A DNA stretch of 64,000 bases from positions 1 through 64,000 of the forward strand of contig JAJEKV010000750.1 of NCBI GenBank assembly GCA_021234155.1, given 5' to 3'. The notes below the pieces were generated by a model. That model did no database searches, was not told where the DNA came from, and was given only the letters and a program-made list of their open reading frames with translations. A program made the translations under genes and the position numbers. Below, piece after piece: positions 35,600 to 46,294 of this stretch; the first letter of the stretch is position 1, and each line of letters opens with the position of its first letter. Source of the stretch: Isoetes taiwanensis (taxonomy: Eukaryota; Streptophyta; Lycopodiopsida; Isoetales; Isoetaceae).

Positions 35600-36300
35600 G
35601 ATTGAAATGGAAAAAACAGCGGCTTCAAGCCAGGAGATCTAGAAACCTCTAGTATAGAAGCCTATGACTGCTCATGAGACTAAGTTCTCTGTATAAGCTA
35701 AATGCCGCTCATGGTTGATCTCCACACATTGGATTGGGGCCTTCTACTTCATTCAGTTCTCCTCGCTCATATGGTTGCCAACATTCTTTTCATAGTAAGC
35801 ATTGCGGTTTTTTTGCAAAGGCCCAAGAATCTAAATTCGATTTGCTATAAGCCTGAAGTGATGGACTCAAAGCCTCTGGGGCATTACCACAATTTAGCTT
35901 CCCCTTTACAACATCCAGTGGGTTCCTGTACCACGGTTACTCTGCTAAGGTTCCACCATCTACGCTCTGCAGCTAGAAATTGGGGCTTTTATAGACAGAT
36001 AGCTAGAAATTGGGGCTTTTGCAAACAGACAACTAGAAATTGGGGATTTTGCAGATAAATCCTTATTCAATGCTGCAAGCATCCCTGAACGAATTCCAGG
36101 AAGATCTTTTGTACTTCTGCACACAAATTTAAATACACCCCGCAATCTCGCCTGCGACACACTGCAAGGGCCTTGGGCCCCCGAAACTCTGTCGTCCCAC
36201 TGTTTTCGCTTGCCCTGAACACAGCTGGAATAGCCGCCTCTGTTTCCTTTCTTTTAAGGAATGTTTAGTAGATTTTGCATTTAATTTTCTAGACATTTAG
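35600..36300. other. Upstream of the B3 gene; short tandem repeat
   Basis: Presumed promoter side of the B3 gene. No clear TATA element was identified. The tandem repeat at 35971-36058 is listed separately. Confidence 0.4.
35971..36058. repeat. 30-bp tandem repeat, three units
   Basis: Units start at 35971, 36001 and 36031, each containing CTAGAAATTGGGG. In one forward frame they spell RNWGF three times, which is a by-product of the repeat. Confidence 0.93.
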
Positions 36301-36310
36301 TTTTAACATA

Positions 36311-36535
36311 ACGTAAAAACCGGTTAGGAGGCACTCTGCTCATCGTCCACTTATATCGTGCCATGTGGCACTTTTTGGCCCTGTTTCAAAACCAGGAAGC
36401 TTAAGAGACTCTGCGTTCCGGCGATGCACTTCTGTAACCAAAATTTACCACAAATTTTATGCACTTCGAAGCTTTCTACTTGCATTCCAGGCCATTCCGA
36501 GCTGCAGAGTGTCTCCTAACCGATTTCCACGTTAC
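36311..36535. repeat. Inverted-repeat module 1
   Basis: The left arm at 36311-36339 (ACGTAAAAACCGGTTAGGAG...) pairs with the right arm at 36504-36535 (...CTCCTAACCGATTTCCACGT). The body includes the palindrome-like TGCCATGTGGCA. The right arm ends exactly where the next hairpin starts. Confidence 0.85.
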
Positions 36536-36640
36536 AGGGAAGTCCATTTATGGGACTTCCATGCTGTGTCAACCTGCCTCTGCGTTGCCGCGCGTCGGCA
36601 GGTTTCCACAGCAGGAAAGTCCCATAAATGGACTTTCCTG
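36535..36640. repeat. Nested hairpin 1
   Basis: 44-bp arms 36535-36578 and 36597-36640, about 40 of 44 paired, with an 18-base loop. Each arm itself contains a small hairpin (AAGTCCATTTATGGGACTT on the left), so the DNA or RNA could fold as a cross. Confidence 0.9.
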
Positions 36641-36650
36641 TATACCTGTA

Positions 36651-36920
36651 TACGTAAAAAACACTTAGGAGGCATTCTGTTGCGTCCACCACTAGCGTCG
36701 TGCCACGTGGCACTGTTTCAAATCAAGAAACTTAACAGAAAAGAATTTGCTGCAATGAGCTTCTACTCCGGCAGCTTCAAGCTTCTAATGCAGCATTTTA
36801 CCCTGCATTCCGGCATATTTACCAACATTCTGGAGCATTTACCTAGCATTCCAGATCATTTACCCAGCATTCCGATTGTTTTCACTTCTGGTAGAATGCT
36901 TCCTAAGTGTTTTCACGTTA
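36651..36920. repeat. Inverted-repeat module 2
   Basis: The left arm at 36651-36679 (TACGTAAAAAACACTTAGGA...) pairs with the right arm at 36893-36920 (...TCCTAAGTGTTTTCACGT). It has the same outline as module 1 (ACGT, A-run, TTAGGAGGCAYTCTG) with different paired bases inside. The body carries four diverged 22-bp units around CATTTACC and AGCATTCC (36795-36873) and TGCCACGTGGCA. Confidence 0.85.
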
Positions 36921-36924
36921 CAAA

Positions 36925-37021
36925 AATGGCAATCTACTTGCCATCCCTGGGATGTCAATAGGGCTCCGCGCTTCGCGCATCGCCCTGTTTCCATCCCAAT
37001 GATGGCAAGTAGATTGCCATT
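36925..37021. repeat. Nested hairpin 2
   Basis: 30-bp arms 36925-36954 and 36992-37021. Each arm holds TGGCAA-N5-TTGCCA. The loop is also structured: AGGGC (36960) pairs with GCCCT (36982), and GCGC-TTC-GCGC sits at the tip. Confidence 0.9.
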
Positions 37022-37034
37022 CCTGCATACAAAA

Positions 37035-37117
37035 ATGCCACCTTAGGTGATGATGTCTCGACACTGTCTCCATGCGTCGGCAGTGTTTTCACATGAGAAT
37101 GTCACCTAAAGTGACAT
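37035..37117. repeat. Nested hairpin 3
   Basis: The left arm at about 37035-37068 and right arm at 37079-37117 pair imperfectly. The right arm contains a perfect TGTCAC-N5-GTGACA. It shares TGCGTCGGCAG next to the loop with nested hairpin 1. Confidence 0.8.
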
Positions 37118-37119
37118 CC

Positions 37120-40100
37120 TTGATATAGTCTTTTTCGATCCATTCAATTTGTGTAAGCGAGATTTGCGCCATCCATTTAATTTGTGTTAACTAAAACGTA
37201 TAGAATTCTTTGTATTCATTGAACTAATCATATCTCATGGCCTTCTCGACATATCCTTCGTCGTTAAACTCAAGATCCACTTATTAATTTTAAGTTTTCA
37301 CGCGTATTGATATTTTGTTATGTTACATAGTACAATATAGTCATTTATAGAGGATAACTTGGCCAAACATCATAATCACAATAAAAAAGATCCTTTCACT
37401 GGGACAACAAATGCTTCTTTAAAAATTGTCCTCCATGAAGCACACTAAACGCATCTTTGAAGAATTGCCCCCCATGAAACGCACCGTTTGACAATAGCCA
37501 AAGAAGCGTGGACCTTTGGGTTGCCCAAAGAGCAAACTCTTGCTTCGTGTATGTGGGTAAATATTTTGGCATATTCTGTGAATATTCACGAAATGATGCT
37601 TTTCATACAAGCCATCTTTCGTTTCTTTAGCAGGGTTGCCTAACCCCCGCACAAAAGGTCGCAATTCTAGGTATGCCATGTGTCCCGCCACGTCACTCAA
37701 AATCAATTTGGAGTCAGATTCTCTAATTTCGATGCGTCAGGGGAAATTAGAAAACTACGAAAATTCTCTGGGTGCCTTTCATAACTTCGGCTATGGCAGA
37801 TCCAGGATGGCGGCCGTGTTTCTCTTTCTTGCTATGGCGAGGGTAACTTTTATTTTGTGGAAGCATCGGCGGGACTAAGGCTAGCTTGTGGAAAACCCCA
37901 ACCCTTTGAGCGTCTTTTTGTTGTGGCGTGGCCTCCTAACCAATTCTTGATGTCTTTGTCGGCTAGGAGTTGGCTTATGTGAGCTTAATACCCGATGGAT
38001 CCGGGTAATTAACTCCATGCTTTTGCTTATAAACCAAGCACGAATGGATCTAAATAATGTAAAATGCACTAAATATACGTTCATGGTTTTGCATTCTATC
38101 TATATCATTTTGCAATTAGATGCGTGGGTACACTCAAGCCACTTGGTGACACAAAACTTGAGAAGAAATTTGAGGGGAGTGAAAGCATTTTTATGAGGTA
38201 TTATGTTTGGGAATTCTTTGTATCTTTAATCTATTTTAAGGAAGCTGACATATAGCCTTTCGAGCATGAGGTTATCGGGTTTCCAACTTCTGTATTGCTA
38301 TACATGGCGGGCCACGTTGCATTTTAGCGGGAGCATGATGGTATGAGATGTAAACTGCACAACAACAATGCCATTGTTATATCATATCGGTCTTGGCATC
38401 TTTGCATTTTATACGAGCGAGGCATTAAGAATATTGCGAAGTCCCAAGTTTTTAGTGCTTTTCATCTGTGGATTGCCAGTTCGAACCAAACTGGGGGCAG
38501 GTCGCTAAATAGAAGACTGGTTCTTTGCTGCCATTTATGTCCACACCACGAGAATGCGGCATGTGATGCCACTTAAATATTCCTTTCCATTTTAGTAGGT
38601 TATTAAAGTTTCGGTGCATGGTGTTTTCAGCCATGAAGTACTTAGAGGAAAAAACTTCTTTGATTGAGCGCCATCCTCGGCTATGTACATTGCATTTGTA
38701 GTGCCGGACTTACAAGCTTTTTTTTGTTTCGAGATTTACGTCTTCATTCGAGCCAACAGATGATGTTGATGAAAGGACAACTAAAAACATGATATGATCA
38801 ATGGGTTTTTAAACAAAGCGAATTCTAGCCATTGTTGGTGTCTAAAGAGGAGAGTCGTGAGTTCATTTGTACTTGAAACTCGATTCTTTTTAGGGACATC
38901 ACACGCCATTTATGGTTTGGACTATGAACAACCGGACCCTCTAGTGGAACAACCAAGTAAGTTTTGTAATGGAACCGATTCTAGTATTTTTAGCACCATC
39001 TTCCTAAACTTGAGTTTTAACACATAGATCGGGGATCATTTTCGTCCATATACACAACTTTAAAGTGGGTGGAGCAAAACCACATGGATCCGGGTGGTTC
39101 ATCCTCATGGATCCCCTAGCAATGGGGTCTTAAGCAACATGTCACGATAAGTCGAGGCTTGGTATTGTGGACTATATAGCTGATCCCAATGTTATATCTG
39201 TTTCAAACATTGTAAGTATCCTTCAAAATTGCCGAAGAGCAAGAAATCTACAATATGCTAGGCACTTGCATGAAGTCTGCGATGATGTGGGGTGCCGGAG
39301 GCATCTGTTGACAATTATATAGTCCCCATCATGTGGAATATGAAAGTGTATTTGGTGCCCATCATGCTTTCAATAGGTTATCTTGTCAAAATGATTGCTT
39401 ACGGACCTCTCTTATGCTAGGTTATATCGATTCTAGACAATGTCAAGATGCTTTCAACTGTATAAGAATATGCAAGACAACTGCATACATTGTAATGGCT
39501 ATACACTTACAACTTTATTGAAAGCTTGTGCTAGGGAAAAAAAAATATCAAAATAGGGCTGCAAATTGCAGCTTGAACAGAGGTGAAAATAAAGGCGATG
39601 ATATTACAAAGCTGCCGACATTTGGGGCGTTTTTACTTCATATTCATATACTTAGGCACCTTCATGTGCTACTTCAATTTATTTGCATCACATAGAAGGG
39701 AGTTGCCAATTTACATTTTAGAAGTGCTTTATTATGTTGTTAATGCGGCGGATGATTTATGTTTGCGATTCGGTATTATAAGTTTTGTTATAAGATTGCT
39801 AGAATATTAACTTATAGGTAAATTGAAGTGCTTGAGGCGGACAAGAAGATCGGGGTATTAGTCACGAGTTTAGGCTGTGAGAGATGCAATTTTAAAGGTG
39901 TCCCTTCTTTACTCCACTATGTACCAAGTTTTGAGAGTAACTTGTTCACTATTATCGATTCACGGAAACTATAAAGGTCTTAAGGATGGATATTTTTCAG
40001 TTGGGCGGATTCATAGGATGCTACAAGGAAAGAATTATCATTTGTTGTACTTCCTTGTATGTAAATTAATTACGTGATATTATTCTAGGAACTAGAAGAA

Positions 40101-41230
40101 GCGAGAAGTTGAGCTAAGTATTAAAAGAGGATCGTGCCATGGAACATGCGGATAAAGCGGATTTGTACTATGTTGTGAAGAAGGTTTATCTCTTATGCTT
40201 TCAAGACATTCTATATGAACTCGAAACTTCACCAGGATACATGCGACAATGAAAATTTAGATCATTGTGTATTTAACCTCTAAGCCAATGTTTTATAGGC
40301 GGGTTCAAGTAGCAAAAGAACTTGGAGGAGTATTTGCTTTGACTAAAATGGATCCTTTCAATGGCTGTCTTTTTAGATAATCAAGTACGGCTACAAATCT
40401 TACCATTTGTCCAACTTATGCATGACTACTACCTTTCACATTGATAATATGTTTCTCAACATTGTTAACGATTGCACATGAATGTTTTGATGCATTGTTG
40501 ACATTTCATTGAGTACTAATGTGATTATTTGGCATTAATGGAACCATAGCTGATGTAGTACAAATATGGAAGCCGAATATAGATTTTGATTTTAAAGGTG
40601 TTGAAAAGTATTCCATTAATTACAGCATTATACCTATACTAAACCATGCCTTGTCTACCATGTAAAAGCTTGCAAGCACAACCTACTTGGACAAATAGGT
40701 TTTGCTTTATCATAAGTCCACATGGTTTTGACAATTGGGTTTTCTTCCACATGGGACATGCCATTTTATACCAAACCCCATTTTAGTTATATTATTTGTA
40801 CCATATTGTACTACTCATGTTCCATTGAGATATGGTAAAAAAAGGTAGTTGTATTTAGGCTCCATGGCCTTCAAGGCCTCCGAGGGCATTAAAACATTAT
40901 TATTATTGTTATTTTGTATCTTACATTTAGCCATTGTCTGCAAACTCTATTATATATATGATATATCCATTACGCATGCCCTGGCCCGATGCCCAAGATC
41001 GCCAAGCACACGTTTCTAGTTCCATTAGGTAAAAAGCATAGCTGGGACAATTCTTTACTCCACATGTATATCAATGTGGCTCATTGGTTGATTCATAACA
41101 AACTTTCAATAATCTACCAATTCAATACATCGTGCCCGCGACGAAAAGGGGAAAATGTTGAAAATGGTATTTGCCACGATGTTCTTAGTCATGCAGAACA
41201 TGTAATGCATTTTATACTGTTTGTTTGCTT
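37120..41230. other. No gene recognised; sequence quality suspect
   Basis: Four kilobases without a domain-bearing frame on either strand. From 38631 to 39179 there is no CAG or CTG at all (about twelve expected). Isolated GCGG, CGG and ACG words look like those in the altered copy at 3957-4803. Genes with genuine exons could be hidden by such errors. Confidence 0.4.
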
Positions 41231-41237
41231 TCACAAA

Positions 41238-41880
41238 AACGCCGGGGCCCTACATCATCGGCGGGGAGGCGCTCCGCGAGATCGGCCTGGAATACGGCGG
41301 TCTTTGTGCTCCCACCACCGGGCGCCAGGCTACAACGCCATGGCCATGATCAAAGATGTTCCCCGGCGTAACGGCCCACGAGGTATGAGTGCATTCAACG
41401 CGACGCCAAACGAGGGATAGGCCGGTAAATGGACCGACGAGCCTTCACCGATAATAATTTACTGCCGCCGGGATCACGTGGTCCTAATCGCCACCGACAT
41501 CGACATACCGGAGAAGTGGTCAACGAACGGCGGAACGGTCGCGACGTGAGACCGACGAAAGCGAGCGGGAACAAGCGAGGCATCGCAGTCCCACATCGAA
41601 TTTTCCCCTCCACCACATGCACGATCTTAACGCCGGTCGAAAGTATTGTGCACCGAGGGGCCGGTGACCATCTTCAAGAAGACGTTTCCTTCGGCCTTCG
41701 GCGTGCGCCATGCCGGGGCACAAGAGCCGAAGCTCCCGATAGAAGGCAAGCGATCATGGTCGGAGGGAGGGCTTTCACGCCGGGTTGCTGTGCGTGATGC
41801 TCGCGCGGATCGAGACGCGAAGCGGTGTCGATCGTGTCGCCCGATCCGCGGCGCCGGACTTCAACCGAACAAAACCCAGC
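41238..41880. other. GC-rich island of unknown origin
   Basis: About 640 bp of strikingly GC-rich, CpG-rich sequence with abrupt AT-rich borders. Overlapping open frames exist on both strands (forward 41429-41797; reverse 41622-41395 and 41919-41674), but none gives a protein I recognise. Reverse-strand stretches such as TPGNIFDHGHGVVAWRPVVG look protein-like and break after about 50 codons. It could be a decayed coding exon, a transposon segment or foreign DNA. Confidence 0.5.
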
Positions 41881-41883
41881 GCA

Positions 41884-42240
41884 AATGTAGCGGTTCAAAG
41901 CATTGGACTTAATCAACAAGCCAATGATTTACGACCGACCAATTTCTATGTTGTTACGCCATCGAAGCAAAACACATTGGAAACATAATTACGCTCCTCT
42001 TTGTTTTAATCGCAAAAATTGGATAATTATTGAGCAACTCTATTATTATGTAGCGGTTCAAAGCGTGCCATAATCGAGGCGGACAATAATTCACCCGGCC
42101 GCATTGAATGTCTAAGGTAAAACACCATGAAGCACAATACATCCGAAAACAAAACTTTGCTCTTCTTTGTTCCTTCTGTGGACGTACTAGCGCACATTAA
42201 TATTTTATAATTAGGGGCAAATTTGCAATTTTTTAGAATA
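41884..42240. other. AT-rich spacer with a short direct repeat
   Basis: TGTAGCGGTTCAAAGC occurs at 41886 and 42049. Nothing else is recognised. Confidence 0.4.
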
Positions 42241-42274
42241 TTCCAAGTATTATGGGTTTCATTTGTAAGATGGG

Positions 42275-43072
42275 ATGCCGACCGTAGATCTCGAGCATAT
42301 GCCAGGCATCATACGAAATCAGCGGTCAGCATCTTTTTGGACAAAAAAACACTTGCAACTTCCTAAGGTGTCGATTGACCACAAGAAACCAAAAAAAAAA
42401 ACAATAGTGCCAATGCATCGTGTTGAGCGAGCACGGCTGGGACCACTCAATCCTCTGCCGGCAAATTCACATAACCAGGGTTGGAGGATTCGAACCTCCA
42501 GGCCAAAGCGAAGGCCTCACCAGAACCCTTCGCTTTTCAGAGTAATCACAGAAGCCTCAACATCTTCCACCGGTTCTAGATCTCTAAATCCTGCATTCAA
42601 AAAAACAAGAAAAAAACCATGCCTTAGAGCTCCAATCAGATCAAGAGGCCGGAATAGCCTAACGACTAGCGGCGATGATCCCGGAGGCCTTCCAGGTGTA
42701 ACGAAAAGAGTATTAAAGAGGGTTCCCTTTACGCAATCGGATGAGAGGAGGTTTAGACAAAGAATCGATGAAGGGAAGCAAAAATCTAAGATTGAAGCAG
42801 ACGGAAGGAGGTGCCTTTATTGGCAAGGCTTCAGGAGTTGGACAACAAGAAGATTGAAAGATCGATTCAGTGGGAGCAGAATAGATCCACGGTCGCCAGA
42901 TTCACAATCTGCTTTTCGCCTGAAGAGAAGCGGGAATCTTTCACACTGCAAAGGGAAGGGAGATTTCTACAGATTCATAGAAGATAAAATAGAAGATAAA
43001 GAGGTCGGCACCAGGGTTGCGTTCCCATTCTTCGAGCTTAATTTTGTCGTGAGCCTCATAAGGCCCTCGTGA
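42275..43072 (+). CDS. Hypothetical basic reading frame, 265 codons
   Basis: The longest uninterrupted frame in the window. The product is rich in Arg, Lys, Ser and Pro (for example KKPKKKT, RRCLYWQGFRSW) with no signal peptide, membrane segment or motif I can name. Around 42480 the DNA contains, in reverse, a tRNA T-arm-like stretch. The frame also runs through an A-run at about 42390. Length alone makes it worth listing, but low complexity, lack of a family and no visible splice partners mean it may be accidental. Confidence 0.2.
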   Translation: MPTVDLEHMPGIIRNQRSASFWTKKHLQLPKVSIDHKKPKKKTIVPMHRVERARLGPLNPLPANSHNQGWRIRTSRPKRRPHQNPSLFRVITEASTSSTGSRSLNPAFKKTRKKPCLRAPIRSRGRNSLTTSGDDPGGLPGVTKRVLKRVPFTQSDERRFRQRIDEGKQKSKIEADGRRCLYWQGFRSWTTRRLKDRFSGSRIDPRSPDSQSAFRLKRSGNLSHCKGKGDFYRFIEDKIEDKEVGTRVAFPFFELNFVVSLIRPS

Positions 43073-43079
43073 CTTGCAT

Positions 43080-43489
43080 GCTTGGCTTGCTAGAATCTTG
43101 CCGTTCCAACACAAAACAACAAGGCAGCGGGTCCTTTCTTTGCTTCAACGGCGCTGCGCTGCTCTGCTCCCTCGACCCACGTAAGCAGAGAACCCAGCCT
43201 CGAAAAAGGAAGTGGCGTGAAACTCTATCCACGCCCTACAATTTAGCATCAAGAATAGCCAACAATGAACCTGCAAACACATTGAAATTAGAAACTAGAC
43301 CACTAAATGCAAACAAGCTGCTCAAACATGCCAAAATATACCCTTTTTTATACAATACGGGATCAAAATCATAGTCCTAACCACTGATTCCCAAATACCA
43401 AACCAAAATCGCAGAAGTTTATAGCGCACATTAATATTTTATAATTCTTTCCTTTGCCTCAACCCTGCCATTCTGCTAGTTTCTTCTTT

Positions 43490-43520
<31 letters not shown>

Positions 43521-44100
43521 GCAGGCTTGCCTAAAGGAAGACAATAATTGCTGCACTTCTACCTTGTCCATGTGATGTGCCATGTGAGCTAAAATTAATT
43601 CAGGCCAAGTGCTGCAATTCTACCCTGTCCGCTGACATACCACATCCACTAAAATTAATTCTGGCCATTAAATCTACTACTTTTTGCATCTACAGCCGTA
43701 AAAATTAGGAAAAATCCAGTAATTTTTTTCTTATTTCCTTAGAGCATCTTCAAACTCTAGCAGAATGCTGCAAAACGCAGCCTTCTTTTGACCTCAATAA
43801 AAGGAGACTTGTAAGGTTTTTGTATTGCAATGGCCTTCTAGCAAAGAGATTTTTGTTTTATTTTGTTCGAGTATATACAAACTCCGACAGGATGCTGAAA
43901 TGCAGCCTTCTTTCTACCACAATACAAGGAGACTTGTAAGGTTTTTGTATTGAAAGAGCCTTCTAGCAACAAGTAAAACAGTTTCATTAGTTGGGTATAT
44001 TGGCCTGCGAAATGAGCTGGGCTTCCTTCAACGGGACAAGCAGGAGGTCTTTCTCACCTTGTAGAATTTGTATGAGCATTTTGTAAACCATGTCATGTGG
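43080..44100. repeat. Diverged direct repeats and (TTTA)n
   Basis: (TTTA)n lies at 43485-43518. Two diverged direct pairs are visible: 43541-43605/43606-43669 (AAAATTAATTCDGGCC) and 43741-43855/43868-43971 (GGAGACTTGTAAGG). No gene was seen. Confidence 0.7.
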
Positions 44101-44140
44101 AAAGTCTGTGGCTTTGAAAGTAAAACTATGCAAATGTCAT

Positions 44141-44167
44141 CCATGGATGGATGGATGGATGGATGGA
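44141..44167. repeat. (ATGG)n microsatellite
   Basis: Six units of ATGG at the left border of the LINE fragment. Confidence 0.9.
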
Positions 44168-44199
44168 AGATTTATTTTTAACTTCCACGGAGACCACTG

Positions 44200-45090
44200 G
44201 CTTCCGGTGTGTGGCAGAAGTGTACAGCTTTGTGGACATTGGATACTCCAGCTCCGGCGTGTGTTCATGATTATCCATGGAAATTACTTGCGCATGGACA
44301 TGCCATCAAGTTGTTGGGGATTCCAATTGGCATCCATGTTACTATGGGAGCTGCATAGGAGGAGATCATTAAGGGTTTGGAGAAGCACTTGTTCTGGTGG
44401 TCCATCGCAAAGTTGTCTCTTGCGGGTCGCATTACAGTGGTCAAGTAGTCCTTAGTTTAGTAGTACCCATGTTTATATGGCATCCTTACTGCTAGCCCTA
44501 CAGATCAAAGTGCGTGAGCTCATTGCAATAGTTGGGAACTTTATTTGGGCAGGTACTGAGGAAGGTGCTATGGTTAAGGTGGCTTGGTCGAAGTGCATCC
44601 TTCCAAAATGGGCAGGTGGTCTGGGTATAATGGACTTCTTACTGCAGAGCAAAGTGCTTATTTCAAAGTTCGTTTGGAGACTCCTGAATGGTGAAGATGA
44701 CTCTCCTGGTTCACGCCTTTTTAGATAAGCTCTTGGCCACTGTATCCCTCTAGGCAAGAAGGCTATTAAACCAGTCCTACCTTGGGCTTTATTTCAGACT
44801 CTGCAGCCTTTTCCAAGTGCTTCTCCATTTTTATGTGGCTTGTTGACAGCATGGGAGGCGGTCAGACATCTTTTCTGGCCATGCCCCTCTATCCACACCC
44901 TATTGGAGACTCTATGGTGGTGGGCACCATTGCCTCTAGATCCCTCAGCACCTCCATTGGCAGCATCAGTTCATCCCCTTACACAGAGACGATGGGTTCG
45001 TGCAGGTGTTGTCTCTATTCAAGCATGGTATGAAGCGGGTCGCCTACTGTCTCGGCCTGAATTTCAGACAAAGTTCCCGCTCTCACGTTG
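44200..45090 (+). mobile_element. LINE fragment, RT thumb to zf-RVT
   Basis: Forward frames contain LLGIPIGIHVT and SLAGRITVVK (the region just after the RT catalytic core), then NFIWAGTEEG and LPKWAGGLGI (thumb and connection). They continue with VRHLFWPCPSIHTL (zf-RVT, the terminal zinc-binding part). Several stops and frameshifts interrupt it and no endonuclease or catalytic core is present. It is a dead 3' fragment of an L1-type element, oriented opposite to the 24-26 kb one. Confidence 0.85.
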
Positions 45091-45094
45091 AGAT

Positions 45095-45860
45095 GTATCT
45101 TTATGGGAGAAGGTCGCAGAAAGTTTGCCTCTTATAGTGCAAGTTGATGTTGCTGAAAGGGTGCCATGGCACTATCATGAAAATATTCACAAAGGCAGGC
45201 ACTTTTGCAAGTGGTGTTGGATCTTGGCGAGGTGAAATTCTGGAGCATCGAGCAAAGACGTCAGGTATGATTTCCATTTTCAAGCTCGGTGACTGTACTT
45301 GGGTTCGATTCCTAAGGAGCTTATTCGAGTTCATGCTGTTGAAGTGCATAAGGTATAGCTATTTATTGATTTCAAGTACAGCTATTGTATTGTGTACTGA
45401 TTTCAAGTAGTGATGCTAATGTATTTGTATTGTTTGATAAAGATGGATACAATTCTAGTGGTTAGAGAGTTGTATTTTTGTGATGTGGATGGTAGATAAA
45501 GTTAACCATTATGTATTCAATCATTTTTTTGGCATATTTTTGCACTATTGGTATTCCAATTTTAGAGTTTAGCCTTAGATGGCATATTCTAGGTCGGTCC
45601 TAGCCCGAAGGGCCAGGATTTAGCCATAAAGCTGCCATCAAAGTCAAACTTCTCTCATTGATATGGAAATGCAACCATTATAATGCATAAGATGAAAGTG
45701 TTTGGGGTGGCTAATTAATTTATTAACCCTTGCTTTCTGAATGTTGCACATGGCTTATAAATCAAGGCAGTGTGATTGATCCAAAAGATAGGGCCACTTT
45801 GATGAGCCATTCATCTAGTTGCTTTTGGAAATCAGTTTTATCTACAGCACAATTATCTAC
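45095..45860. other. No gene recognised
   Basis: Open frames at 45144-45410 and its complement have no domain. Confidence 0.35.
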
Positions 45861-45864
45861 TACA

Positions 45865-46003
45865 AGTTTGGGAGCCAGCTTTATGTACATCACAATTATA
45901 TTTGCTCTAGTGGCTTTTGAGAGTCAGCTTTATGTACATCGCGATTATGTCTGCTGCAAGTTTGGGAGTCAGCTTTATGCACATTGCAATTATATTGGCT
46001 GCT
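45865..46003. repeat. About 50-bp tandem repeat, three units
   Basis: Three units around GTCAGCTTTATGTACAT. An open frame of 128 codons (45730-46116, plus) crosses it and repeats SQLYVH-like words. It has no family resemblance and is probably fortuitous. Confidence 0.85.
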
Positions 46004-46294
46004 ATTTACATTTTGCAATGTGTACTTTTTGTAGATATAATAAACTGAAACGTGGAGTTCTTGCTGGGCACTATTTAAAGCTTTTACAATTAGTGTTAGA
46101 AAATAGTCCAAATTAAAAAAGGGTGACGTTTTGAGAGCCAATCCCTAACTTTTCAAATGGCAACATAATTCATACAAAGGCATCTTTTTGCTCAATTTGT
46201 TTTCTTTTGCAAGCATGTTTTGTTTTGCAATATTTTGCATTTCAATATACATATAGGAACAGCAACTATCCACAAACCCCAAATGTGCCAAAAG

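Noticed and set aside
41238-41880. Bacterial gene transferred into the plant
   Set aside because: GC content alone is not enough; no frame gives a recognisable bacterial protein, so transfer is left only as one option in the findings.
42478-42502. T-arm-like sequence (reverse of GGAGGTTCGAATCCTCC)
   Set aside because: The stem and loop look right, but no matching D-arm, anticodon arm or acceptor stem can be drawn around it, so no tRNA gene is called.
45730-46116. 128-codon frame with repeated SQLYVH-like words
   Set aside because: The repetition comes from the 50-bp DNA tandem repeat; no family, no splice context.
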